Shown piece after piece: positions 24,112 through 32,264 of a stretch of DNA of 37,606 bases. Source of the DNA: Flavobacteriales bacterium BRH_c54 (lineage in GTDB: Bacteria; Bacteroidota; Bacteroidia; Flavobacteriales_E; Vicingaceae); contig LADZ01000007.1 of assembly GCA_000961845.1 (NCBI GenBank), positions 1 through 37,606 of the forward strand. Direction: 5' to 3'. The notes beneath the pieces were generated by a model. That model was not told the origin of the DNA, ran no database searches, and saw nothing but the letters and a program-made list of their open reading frames with translations. Position 1 is the first letter of the stretch, and each line of letters starts with the position of its first letter. Both the position numbers and the translations under genes were made by a program.

Positions 24112-25467
24112 TTATTTTGATTTTTTATCTTCTTTTAATAAACGGTAAACAGTAGTTTGTCCTATAGCAAGTTTGTCGGCAACTAATTTAGTGTTGTTGT
24201 TACATTTCTGCATATAATGATTTACTATTCTAATTTCATACTCTCTCATGGTCATTTCATCTGTAAGTACATTAGGTAAAGCATCGTTAGAACTTAGAGA
24301 AATATCATCGGCAGTAATTTCTTTTTCTGACGACATTACAACAGCTAGTTCAATAACAGATTTTAGTTCTCTGATATTTCCTGGCCAATTGTAGCTAAGC
24401 AATTTTTTTCTGGCATTTTCGCTAATAGATTTTGGTTCCATATTATTTTCTTTACAAAATGCATCAATAAAAAATTTGGCTAAAAGTAAGGTGTCGTTAT
24501 CTCTTTCTCTTAGTGGAGGAAGATGAATTGGCAAACCAAAAAGCCTGTAGTATAAATCTTCTCTGAACTTACCATTTTTTACTTCTTCTTGAAGATTTCT
24601 GTTGGTGGCAACAATAATTCTACAATTCACTTTTATTACTTCATTTCCACCAACTCTGGTTACTTCTTTTTCTTGCAAAACCCTTAAAAGTTTGGCTTGA
24701 AAATTCATGTCCATTTCACCAATTTCATCTAAAAATAAGGTTCCACCTCCGGCTTCTTCAAATTTTCCTTTTCTTCGAGTGTCGGCACCGGTAAAAGCAC
24801 CTCTTTCGTGTCCGAACAGTTCACTTTCTATAAGTTCTGCCGGTAAGGCAGCCATATTTACGGCAACAAAAGGTTTGTCTTTTCTTGGAGAATTATAATG
24901 TATAGCTTTTGAGACTACTTCTTTACCCGTGCCTGTTTCGCCAGTAATGGTTACACTTATATTGGTTTCGGTAGCTTTTGCAATAAGTTCAAATACTTTT
25001 TTTAATGCAGCACTAGTGCCAATGATAGATTTTTCAAAAGCATATTTGCCCTGAACTTCCTTTTGTAGTGTTACTAATTGGTTTTTTAGTTTTGCATTTT
25101 TCTTAATATGATTTACAGTGTTTATTAACCTGTCTTTAATGTCTTTTGATTTTACAATATAATCGTAAGCTCCTGCTTTTAATAAATCTACAGCTGTTTC
25201 AATTTCTTCTTGTTCGGAAATTATAATAACTTCAATGTTTGGATCATAATCTTTTATTTTCTTCAATAAACTTTCTCCATCAATATCCGGCAGACGATAA
25301 TCTAAGGTAACTACATCTGGTTTTTTGGTTAACGCAGCTACTAATTCTTTTCCGTTAAGAAAAGACTCTACCACAAAATCTGGGTTTAGAGATAAGTTAT
25401 GTACCAACAGTTTATTATACCATTCATTGTCTTCCACCACATATATTTTAAAAGGCTTATTTTCCAT
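24112..25467 (-). CDS. NtrC-type sigma-54-dependent response regulator
   Basis: A 451-residue transcription activator. The receiver (1-120) has acidic Glu12-Asp13, phospho-acceptor Asp56 (VVTLDYRL), Ser84 and Lys106. A helical linker (120-145) leads to the AAA+ domain (about 148-375) with Walker A GETGTGKE (176-183), the sigma-54 contact loop GAFTGA (223-228), Walker [10 protein letters not shown] and [10 protein letters not shown] Fis-type helix-turn-helix lies at about 423-446 ([20 protein letters not shown]). The intact GAFTGA loop means it should open sigma-54 promoters from upstream enhancers. It follows the hybrid kinase by 3 bp. The palindromes TTTTCA-N3-TGAAAA at three nearby intergenic places are its probable binding sites (inference). 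Confidence 0.95.
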   Translation of the reverse strand: MENKPFKIYVVEDNEWYNKLLVHNLSLNPDFVVESFLNGKELVAALTKKPDVVTLDYRLPDIDGESLLKKIKDYDPNIEVIIISEQEEIETAVDLLKAGAYDYIVKSKDIKDRLINTVNHIKKNAKLKNQLVTLQKEVQGKYAFEKSIIGTSAALKKVFELIAKATETNISVTITGETGTGKEVVSKAIHYNSPRKDKPFVAVNMAALPAELIESELFGHERGAFTGADTRRKGKFEEAGGGTLFLDEIGEMDMNFQAKLLRVLQEKEVTRVGGNEVIKVNCRIIVATNRNLQEEVKNGKFREDLYYRLFGLPIHLPPLRERDNDTLLLAKFFIDAFCKENNMEPKSISENARKKLLSYNWPGNIRELKSVIELAVVMSSEKEITADDISLSSNDALPNVLTDEMTMREYEIRIVNHYMQKCNNNTKLVADKLAIGQTTVYRLLKEDKKSK

Positions 25468-25470
25468 AAA

Positions 25471-27921
25471 TTAGTTTTTTGTTAGTTCTTTATTTATTAA
25501 TTCGTTTATAGTTTTATATTCTGTCACCATTTTTTCTATTAAATCGCTTACATCATCTAAGTTAGTGTTGTTTCTGCAATTTTCTTCAATTTCTTTAAGA
25601 AGATTATAAAGTAAATCGGCACCTAAATGTTTGCAAGGAGCTGAGATTTTATGAGCATGTTCGGCAATAATTTCATAGTTTTTGTCTTTTAGTAGTTTTT
25701 CCATTTCACTAATACCGGTGGTGGTTGTTTGTAAAAAGGTTTGTAGCATATCGGTGTAAAATGCTTTGTCACCATTGCTAAGTTCTTTTAGAGCAGATAA
25801 GTCTAAACTGTTCGCTTCTTTTTCAGAATCAATTGGTGCTTCAGTTGTATCTGTATTGTTATTTAATTCAATTAAGTTATTAATTTCTTGTAACAATTCT
25901 TTTTCTTTAAAAGGTTTAGCTAAACAACCATTCATTCCCGCAAATTTGTATTCTTTTTTGTTTTCTTCTGTAACAGCGGCAGTTAATGCAATAATAGGAA
26001 TATTACTTTTTGCACTGCCGTTTAGTCTACGAATTCTTTTTGTAGCTTCAATACCATCCATTTTAGGCATTCTTGCATCCATCAAAATTAAATCATAGTT
26101 GTTTCTTTTGACTTCCATAATTGCTTCAACCCCATTTATAGCTTCAGTATAACTTACAGGATATTTTTTTAAAATAGTAGACAGTAATTTTCTGTTATAT
26201 TCTTCATCATCAACAATTAGTATTTTTAATCCTTCAGGAAGTGTTAAATTGCTATCACTTTCTTTTTCTACTTTTTCATATAATTCAATTTCTGCTTCGG
26301 TTCCTAAAGGATAAGAGATTTCTATAGATACTGTTGTTCCTTTATTTGGACTACTTATAATGTCAATTTTTCCTTCGTGTAATTTTACCAACATACTTAC
26401 AATAGAAAGCCCTAAACCTGTTCCTCCGTAGTTTCTAGAAGTACTTACTTCGGCTTGTTCAAACTCTCTAAAAACTTTTTTTAATTGCTCTTTTTTCATA
26501 CCAATTCCGCTATCGGTTATTTCTAATCGAATATTGGTAAAGTGGCTACTTTTCATTACTTGAGTGAGTTGAACAGATATAGAACCTTTTTCTGTAAATT
26601 TAATAGAATTGCTAATGAGGTTAAGTAAAATTTGTCGTAGTCGAAAAGGATCTCCTAATAAAATTAATCCATCATCAGTTTTTATATCACATTTAATTTC
26701 AATCTGTTTTTCTTTTGCTAATGGCTTAACAAAAGTGATAACGTCTCTTACAAATTCATTTGGTCTGAAACCAATAGATTCTAATTTTAACTTACCCGAT
26801 TGAAGTTTGGTAAAGTCTAACACATCATTAATTAAATAAAGTAAGTGATCAATAGACTTACGTACCATGGTTAATTGCTCTTTTTGTTCAGGGGTTAGCG
26901 GTCCTTTGTCTATTTGCTCTGTAAAACCAGCAATAGCATTCATAGGAGTTCTGATTTCATGACTCATATTAGCTAAAAATCTTTCTTTAGTAACGGCTAA
27001 GTCTTCTGCTTTTGCTTTAGCTTGTTTAAGAATTTTTCTATATCGGGCACTGTTCTGCACATAATTTATAATAATGTATGCCATAATTACTAACAACAAA
27101 GCGGTTAATACACAAAAAATAGCAATTTGTGTATTGGTTTCTTTCATGGCTTTTTCGGCCTCTTCGGTATGGATAGCTATAGAAAGTAATTCCTTAGCTT
27201 CAATTACATTTAACAGGTTTTTTATTCGTTTACTTATTTCTTTATCTTGTACTAATAAAGTTAACTCTTGATTTTTAAGAACAGTTTCAATGTTTTTTTC
27301 TTCTTTTTTAATGGAAGTAATTTCTTCATTAATTTCTTCAATGCTATATTGTTTTTCGCTTTTTTCAGTAGAATCAGGTTTGTTTTTTTTACCAAATATT
27401 CTCTGAATAATATTAGGTTTAAGTTCTGTTTTGGTAGTTTCTTCTATAAGTTTACCATTGTTAGCGGTATCTTTTTTTTCTATATTTATAATTACCTTAT
27501 CTAAAGCAGTTTGAACTCGGTACTTATCTTGAATTACTAAAAGTTCATTAAGAACATTAAATTTTTCTGCTATTAAAATTTCTAAGGTATCAATCTCGTG
27601 CGACAATATTTTTTTATCTGCACTATACTTATGAAGTCTCCTAAGTTTATCGTTAGATCTTTCTGCTGCTTTGTAAAATTTGTTTAAATATAAAGTGTCT
27701 CTAATAAGACTATAAGATTTAACGCTATTTTCAGCCTCAGCAACATCATTCATTAATGATTTTGCTGTGATTAATCTCATGTCAACACGAGCTTCTTTAC
27801 TAATACTCGTAACTATTTGTGAAAAACGTTTATAAGCATAAATCCCGGTAATACTCACTAACACCATAATTACCATCATTATGGCGAGAATTTTATATTG
27901 AAAAGCGGTTCTTTTATTCAT
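25471..27921 (-). CDS. Membrane hybrid histidine kinase with REC and HPt
   Basis: An 816-residue sensor kinase. Membrane helix 1 is at about 10-30 and helix 2 at about 264-287. The helical periplasmic sensor between them (31-263) carries a charged, coiled insertion at about 150-230. HisKA follows with the phospho-acceptor His321 in SHEIRTPMNA, then HATPase with LLNLISNSIKFTEKG (N box), DSGIGM (G1, 470-475) and GGTGLGLSI (G2, 499-507). The receiver (about 565-685) has Asp615 (ILMDARMP) and Lys669. The HPt domain (about 705-805) has His757 in AHKISAPCKHLGA. Phosphate can thus pass His-Asp-His and on to one of the separate receivers encoded beside it. It ends 3 bp before the NtrC-type gene, its most likely final target. 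The stimulus is unknown. Confidence 0.95.
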   Translation of the reverse strand: MNKRTAFQYKILAIMMVIMVLVSITGIYAYKRFSQIVTSISKEARVDMRLITAKSLMNDVAEAENSVKSYSLIRDTLYLNKFYKAAERSNDKLRRLHKYSADKKILSHEIDTLEILIAEKFNVLNELLVIQDKYRVQTALDKVIINIEKKDTANNGKLIEETTKTELKPNIIQRIFGKKNKPDSTEKSEKQYSIEEINEEITSIKKEEKNIETVLKNQELTLLVQDKEISKRIKNLLNVIEAKELLSIAIHTEEAEKAMKETNTQIAIFCVLTALLLVIMAYIIINYVQNSARYRKILKQAKAKAEDLAVTKERFLANMSHEIRTPMNAIAGFTEQIDKGPLTPEQKEQLTMVRKSIDHLLYLINDVLDFTKLQSGKLKLESIGFRPNEFVRDVITFVKPLAKEKQIEIKCDIKTDDGLILLGDPFRLRQILLNLISNSIKFTEKGSISVQLTQVMKSSHFTNIRLEITDSGIGMKKEQLKKVFREFEQAEVSTSRNYGGTGLGLSIVSMLVKLHEGKIDIISSPNKGTTVSIEISYPLGTEAEIELYEKVEKESDSNLTLPEGLKILIVDDEEYNRKLLSTILKKYPVSYTEAINGVEAIMEVKRNNYDLILMDARMPKMDGIEATKRIRRLNGSAKSNIPIIALTAAVTEENKKEYKFAGMNGCLAKPFKEKELLQEINNLIELNNNTDTTEAPIDSEKEANSLDLSALKELSNGDKAFYTDMLQTFLQTTTTGISEMEKLLKDKNYEIIAEHAHKISAPCKHLGADLLYNLLKEIEENCRNNTNLDDVSDLIEKMVTEYKTINELINKELTKN

Positions 27922-27938
27922 AGTTTATTTAGTTTTTC

Positions 27939-28367
27939 TTAATGATACACAATTCTATCAATATATCCTCTACAAAAGAAGCTTATTATTTCATCAGAGT
28001 AGTTATCTTTTAATAAATGTTCTCCAAAAAACAACTGGTTATACTTCTGAAATGTCTTAATTACTTTTGTAATATCAGTACTAATTCCGTCAGAAGTTAG
28101 CAAAACAATGATGCAATCGGGGCTGTTTTTAAATAAATTAGGCAGCAAAACTTCATCATTATTTATAAAAAAAGCAGCATCTAAAAATACCAAATCGAGC
28201 TTGTTTTTTACCTGTTCATTTGTTTTTTGAATATTGGTTTCTGTAAAAAGCTCAATGGTAGCATTTTCATAATCATCAACAACATTATTCAATATTCTTG
28301 ATAATTGACGCTGAAATTTTAAATCGCTATCAGCCACTAAAATACGATATTTTTTAGGTAAAGTCAT
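27939..28367 (-). CDS. Divergent, possibly degenerate receiver protein
   Basis: A 142-residue REC-like protein. The fold is recognisable: YRILVADSDLKFQRQLSRIL at the start, LDLVFLDAAFF with Asp63 at the phosphorylation position, and CIIVLLTSDG with Thr91. However, the conserved Lys of strand 5 is missing (the region reads NQLFFGEHLL), and the acidic pair is reduced to Asp13 and Asp15. It may be a pseudo-receiver that works by protein contact. The ATG at 28367 is used; the longer frame from 28400 would overlap the gene upstream by 17 bp. It lies between receiver 28384 and the hybrid kinase in the same operon. Confidence 0.75.
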   Translation of the reverse strand: MTLPKKYRILVADSDLKFQRQLSRILNNVVDDYENATIELFTETNIQKTNEQVKNKLDLVFLDAAFFINNDEVLLPNLFKNSPDCIIVLLTSDGISTDITKVIKTFQKYNQLFFGEHLLKDNYSDEIISFFCRGYIDRIVYH

Positions 28368-28383
28368 AATTTGTTTTGTAGGG

Positions 28384-28803
28384 TTAAGAAAAATTAACAT
28401 TGGTAAATTCTTCTACAAAATAGCACGACTTTTCTAGAGCGTCCTTATCTTTATAAATAAAAGCAGCAGCACCATTATTAATGGTTTTTTCTGCTGTAAA
28501 CGGATTACTCGATTGAGAAATGATTACTATTTTACAATCAGCACATTTTTTTTGAATTACATCCATTACATCAATAGCAGTAACACCCTCTCCTAAGTAG
28601 TAATCTAAAAATACAATGTTTGTATCTGCTTTTAGGTTTCTTAAGAAATCATCAAAATGAGCATAAGATTCAATTTCATATTTAAAACCTTTAGCATCGG
28701 CAAGCAATTTGGTGTAGTAATCCAGCTTTTTACAAATAATTTTATTGTAAAAAGAGCTATCTTCTAACACTGCTATTTTCAATTTTTTACCACTATTTTC
28801 CAT
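28384..28803 (-). CDS. Stand-alone response-regulator receiver, first gene of the signalling operon
   Basis: A 139-residue REC protein: acidic Glu14-Asp15 (AVLEDSSFYNK), Asp67 (NIVFLDYYL), Ser96 (IVIISQSS) and Lys118 (FIYKDKD). It resembles the receiver at 23055 along its length, including ADTNIVFLDYYL versus DDTNIMVLDYYL and the C-x-x-C before the Ser strand, so the two are paralogues. The ATG at 28803 is preferred; an in-frame start at 28845 would run through the -24/-12-like element. The genes at 28384, 27939, 25471, 24112 and 23664 follow at short spacing and form one operon ended by the terminator at 23576-23606. Confidence 0.87.
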   Translation of the reverse strand: MENSGKKLKIAVLEDSSFYNKIICKKLDYYTKLLADAKGFKYEIESYAHFDDFLRNLKADTNIVFLDYYLGEGVTAIDVMDVIQKKCADCKIVIISQSSNPFTAEKTINNGAAAFIYKDKDALEKSCYFVEEFTNVNFS

Positions 28804-28828
28804 ATAAAGTATATTTTGATTTATATCA

Positions 28829-28845
28829 GACAAACCAAATACCAT
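28829..28845 (-). promoter_or_regulatory. Sigma-54-like -24/-12 element before the signalling operon
   Basis: Reverse strand ATGGTATTTGGTTTGTC keeps the -24 TGG and A and a -12 TTG, but has T instead of the -12 C. The GG is 39.5 bp from the ATG at 28803 and 111.5 and 131.5 bp from the two palindrome centres. It shares the TGGTAT start with the element at 21180-21196. Confidence 0.42.
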
Positions 28846-28946
28846 TACTTAAATGGAATTTAACAAGATGCTTTAATTATTAATAAGGATAAGGGTTTTA
28901 ACTACTTTTATTTTGTATGGGTAGATGGGTTAAGACAACTTGTTTT

Positions 28947-28981
28947 TTTTCATTTTGAAAATAAAGTTTTCAGATTGAAAA
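28947..28981. promoter_or_regulatory. Tandem palindrome pair (proposed enhancer) between the signalling operon and the TPR/PD40 gene
   Basis: Two perfect TTTTCA-N3-TGAAAA sites at 28947-28961 and 28967-28981, centres exactly 20 bp apart. They lie 151-171 bp from the operon start at 28803 and 94-114 bp from the divergent start at 29068, so they could serve either gene. Only the 28803 side has a -24/-12-like element. Confidence 0.6.
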
Positions 28982-29067
28982 CGAAAGGAAATTCAAAAAA
29001 AAGAGGGAGGGTAAACTAAAATAAAAAATTATAACATTTTTTTAAATATTATTACTATTTTTCCACC

Positions 29068-30621
29068 ATGAAAATGAAACGTACAATTTTGCTATTAGTG
29101 GTGTTAATTTCTCAAACATTATTGGGGCAAAAATTACATTACGAATTACCTGATAATGCTAATAAAATGTATAGCAATGGTAATTTTATGAAAGCCAAAG
29201 AGCTTTATAGAGAATTGTATAAAAAGAATCAAAATAACACTGAATTTAAATTTAGATTTGGCGTGAGTTTGCTTAATTCTTACGAGTGGGAAGATGGAAT
29301 TAAAATGTTGGAACAAGTTTCTAAAAAGTCTGATGTTTCTAATGAGGTGTGGTACTATTTAGGGAAGGGCTATCATTTAACCAACAGGTATGATTTAGCC
29401 ATTAAAATGTTTGAGAAATACATAGAAAATGATGCTAATTCGGAAATGGCCGAAAAAAGTCGAAGAAGAATTAATATGTGTAACAATGCCAAGCAATTAG
29501 TGAAGTTCCCGGTGAGTACCCATTTTGAAAATTTAGGTAAATATATCAATTCAAAAGGAAAAGAATATTTTCCTATTATTACTCCAAACGAATACCAGCT
29601 AATGTTTACCACCAGAAGAGAAGGAACAACCGGTAGAATTTATGATTTAGAAGGGTATTACACAGCAGACATTTACGGATCAACTTTTAGAAGTGGAAAA
29701 TGGTCTAAAACACGTTCTATTAATTATCCTAATTCTTATGGTAATGAGCAAGTAGCGGGAATTTCTGAAAATGGTAATTATGTGTTTTATTATGTGGACA
29801 ATCCTAAAGAAAAAAATACTTTGTACATGGCAGAAATGGGAAAACGCTCTTATACCAAAGCCAAAAAAATTGATAACAAATTAATTAATGATAAAAGCTC
29901 CAAACAACTTAGTGCCACAATTTCCAACGATGGTCAATTGATGGTTTTTTCGAGCGAGAAAAAAGAGGGTTATGGAGCTTCAGATCTTTATTTTGTGAAA
30001 AAGTTACCTAATGGAAAGTGGGGAAATCCATCTAATATGGGAGAGCATATCAATACCAATTTAAATGAGATTAATCCTTATTTAATTGATGAAGGTAAAA
30101 CTTTATATTTTGCATCAGAAGGGCATAACAGTATTGGTGGTTATGATGTGTTTAAATCTACTTTTGATGAAGAAACACAAACTTGGTCGAAACCCATAAA
30201 CATTGGTTATCCGCTAAATACGCCAGACGATAATACAAGTATCTGTTTCTCAGAAAATAAACAATTTGTTTACTTATCAGCTTATAGAAGTGATTCGGAA
30301 GGAGATTTAGACATTTACAGGGTTGAATTAAAGGATGAAGCAACTCAACTAACTACTGTAAAAGGAATGGTTTATAATGGAGATTCTACTTTAGTAAATT
30401 ATTCTATGCAAATAGAAGCCTTTAAAGAAGAAGGTGGCGATTTACAAGGTATTTTTGAAGTGAATCATAATAAAGGAAGCTATATTATGATTTTGCCTCC
30501 TAATAAATATGTCTTAAAAATAGCTGATAATACAGGAAAAACCATAGAAAAGAAACTATGGATTAAAGACAGGAATTTATATAAAGAAGAGCTGGAGCAA
30601 AATATTATCCTTTCGGAATAA
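29068..30621 (+). CDS. TPR and PD40-repeat envelope protein
   Basis: A 517-residue exported protein. After a signal peptide (1-20, ending LLGQ) come two to three TPR units at about 28-138 (ANKMYSNGNFMKAKELYREL, VWYYLGKGYHLTNRYDLAIK). A PD40 beta-propeller at about 160-430 has blades such as ATISNDGQLMVFSSEKKEG, NPYLIDEGKTLYFASEGHN and ICFSENKQFVYLSAY. A short carboxypeptidase-regulatory-like beta domain closes the protein (GSYIMILPPNKYVLKI). It lacks the OmpA domain seen in the related protein at 5582-7660; that relative carries the same PD40 and beta-domain order. Such proteins accompany type IX secretion and cell-surface systems in Bacteroidota; a precise role is not known. It is divergent from the signalling operon and shares the intergenic region with the palindrome pair. 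Confidence 0.83.
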   Translation: MKMKRTILLLVVLISQTLLGQKLHYELPDNANKMYSNGNFMKAKELYRELYKKNQNNTEFKFRFGVSLLNSYEWEDGIKMLEQVSKKSDVSNEVWYYLGKGYHLTNRYDLAIKMFEKYIENDANSEMAEKSRRRINMCNNAKQLVKFPVSTHFENLGKYINSKGKEYFPIITPNEYQLMFTTRREGTTGRIYDLEGYYTADIYGSTFRSGKWSKTRSINYPNSYGNEQVAGISENGNYVFYYVDNPKEKNTLYMAEMGKRSYTKAKKIDNKLINDKSSKQLSATISNDGQLMVFSSEKKEGYGASDLYFVKKLPNGKWGNPSNMGEHINTNLNEINPYLIDEGKTLYFASEGHNSIGGYDVFKSTFDEETQTWSKPINIGYPLNTPDDNTSICFSENKQFVYLSAYRSDSEGDLDIYRVELKDEATQLTTVKGMVYNGDSTLVNYSMQIEAFKEEGGDLQGIFEVNHNKGSYIMILPPNKYVLKIADNTGKTIEKKLWIKDRNLYKEELEQNIILSE

Positions 30622-30640
30622 AGTTGTTTAAAATACTAAG

Positions 30641-30648
30641 TAGCTTTG
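30641..30648 (+). promoter_or_regulatory. Bacteroidota -7 box of the second RluA gene
   Basis: TAGCTTTG is an exact TAnnTTTG match that ends 24 bp before the ATG at 30673. It lies just after the stop codon of the TPR/PD40 gene, suggesting separate transcription. Confidence 0.38.
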
Positions 30649-30672
30649 CAGCTTTAATCATTACTTATTTTA

Positions 30673-31371
30673 ATGGAATCCAACGTAGATTTAGACATTC
30701 TTTTTGAAGACAATCACCTTATTATTGTAAACAAACGCTCGGGAGAAATTGTGCAAGGTGATAAAACAGGCGATGAGCCTATGAGTGAAAAGGTGAAACG
30801 CTACATTAAACAAAAATACAACAAACCGGGAGATGTTTTTATTGGTACTCCGCACCGAATTGATAGACCTACCAGCGGAATTGTAATTTTTGCGAAAACA
30901 AGCAAGGCTTTAATGAGGTTGAATAAGATGTTTCAAGATAAAGAAATTCAAAAGATCTATTGGGCAATAGTTAAAAATCCACCAAAAAATAAAGAAGGTA
31001 AGTTGATTCATTACTTAAAAAAGAATGAAGCTAAGAATAAATCTTTTGCTCAGGAAACCATGTTTCAAGGGGCTAAAATTGCCGAATTAACCTATAAAAT
31101 AATTTTCGATTTTGATAACTATTTTTTGTTGGAGATTTTACCGAAAACCGGTAGACACCATCAAATTAGAGTGCAGTTGTCGGAAATGGGCTGTCCGATT
31201 AAGGGAGATTTAAAATACGGGTTTAACCGTTCTAATAAGGATGCTTCAATTAGCTTGCACGCAAGAAAGATTAGTTTTTTACATCCTGTTCGCAAAGAAC
31301 AAATGGAAGTAGTTGCCCCGGTGCCATCAGATGATCCGTTGTGGTTGAAAGCCAATGAGATGTTTAAGTAG
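30673..31371 (+). CDS. RluA family pseudouridine synthase (no S4 domain)
   Basis: A 232-residue enzyme with only the catalytic domain: ILFEDNHLIIVNKRSGEIVQ, GTPHRIDRPTSGIVIFAKT with the catalytic Asp64, IYWAIVKNPP, and TGRHHQIRVQLSEMGCPIKG. It makes pseudouridine in rRNA or tRNA. The short length without an S4 domain resembles the RluA/TruC-like group. The H-R-I-D-R-P-x-S-G form differs from the H-R-L-D-K-D-A-S-G of the enzyme at 13340, so the two are not recent duplicates. It is a single gene converging with HMG-CoA lyase. Confidence 0.9.
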   Translation: MESNVDLDILFEDNHLIIVNKRSGEIVQGDKTGDEPMSEKVKRYIKQKYNKPGDVFIGTPHRIDRPTSGIVIFAKTSKALMRLNKMFQDKEIQKIYWAIVKNPPKNKEGKLIHYLKKNEAKNKSFAQETMFQGAKIAELTYKIIFDFDNYFLLEILPKTGRHHQIRVQLSEMGCPIKGDLKYGFNRSNKDASISLHARKISFLHPVRKEQMEVVAPVPSDDPLWLKANEMFK

Positions 31372-31415
31372 TTGAACGTTAGTGGTTATTTGTTAATCGG
31401 AGAATAATTAACTAA

Positions 31416-32264
31416 TTACAAAAATACGTTATTAGCAGCTAATAAGCTTTTCTCAAATTCAATTGTATCAATATTGGTATTTACATTAATTTCGTTAAAA
31501 TATTTTACCAAATTTTCGGTAGGCATGTTTCCGGTAAGTTTGTCGGTAGCCATAGGACAGCCGCCAAAACCTTTTATAGCTCCATCAAATCTTCGGCAAC
31601 CGTTTTCATAGGCAGCAACAATTTTTTCTTTCCATGTATCAGGAGTAGTATGGAGGTGAGCTCCAATTTCTACAGTAGCGAATTCAGGGATAATGTTGCT
31701 GAACAGATAACTGATGTTTTCTTTATTGGAAACGCCAATAGTATCGCTTAAAGCAATTATTTCGATGCCTAAATCAGCTAACTTTTTTGTCCAATTAATT
31801 ACAATATCGCTGTTCCATTCATCGCCATAAGGGTTTCCGAAAGCCATAGAAATATAAACCACTAATTTTTTGTTGTGTTTTACACAAAGCGACTGCACTT
31901 CTTCTACTGTTTTTAACGATTGTGAAATGCTTGAATTAGTATTCCGTTGTTGAAAGGTTTCTGATATAGAAAACGGGAAACCCAAGTAGTCAATTTCTTC
32001 AAATAAAACAGCATCATTTGCTCCGCGAGTATTGGCAATAATGGCTAATAATTTACTTTTTGTAGCCGATAAATCTAACTTAGAAAGTACTTCTGTAGTA
32101 TCTTTTAACTGAGGAATAGCTTTTGGAGAAACAAAACTGCCAAAATCAATGGTATCAAAACCTACTTTTAAAAGTTGATTGATGTAGGCTGCTTTTATAT
32201 CCGTAGGAATAAAATCATGCAAGCCTTGCATAGCATCTCTCGGACATTCAATTAGTTTAACCAT
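31416..32264 (-). CDS. Hydroxymethylglutaryl-CoA lyase
   Basis: A 282-residue TIM-barrel enzyme of the HMGL-like/DRE-TIM family. Catalytic Arg9-Asp10 lie in [17 protein letters not shown] follows at strand 2, the metal ligands His203 and His205 are in GAHLHTTPD, and the catalytic Cys236 is in GFGGCPMA. It cleaves 3-hydroxy-3-methylglutaryl-CoA to acetoacetate and acetyl-CoA, the last step of leucine degradation. No other leucine-pathway genes are next to it. It overlaps the upstream pyrD by 8 bp and is therefore co-transcribed with it, although the functions are unrelated. Confidence 0.92.
   Translation of the reverse strand: MVKLIECPRDAMQGLHDFIPTDIKAAYINQLLKVGFDTIDFGSFVSPKAIPQLKDTTEVLSKLDLSATKSKLLAIIANTRGANDAVLFEEIDYLGFPFSISETFQQRNTNSSISQSLKTVEEVQSLCVKHNKKLVVYISMAFGNPYGDEWNSDIVINWTKKLADLGIEIIALSDTIGVSNKENISYLFSNIIPEFATVEIGAHLHTTPDTWKEKIVAAYENGCRRFDGAIKGFGGCPMATDKLTGNMPTENLVKYFNEINVNTNIDTIEFEKSLLAANNVFL

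Noticed and set aside
28982-29067. Possible sigma-54 promoter for the TPR/PD40 gene on the forward strand.
   Set aside because: The GG-containing stretches near 29003-29010 are not followed by a G at the right distance; no -24/-12 match found.
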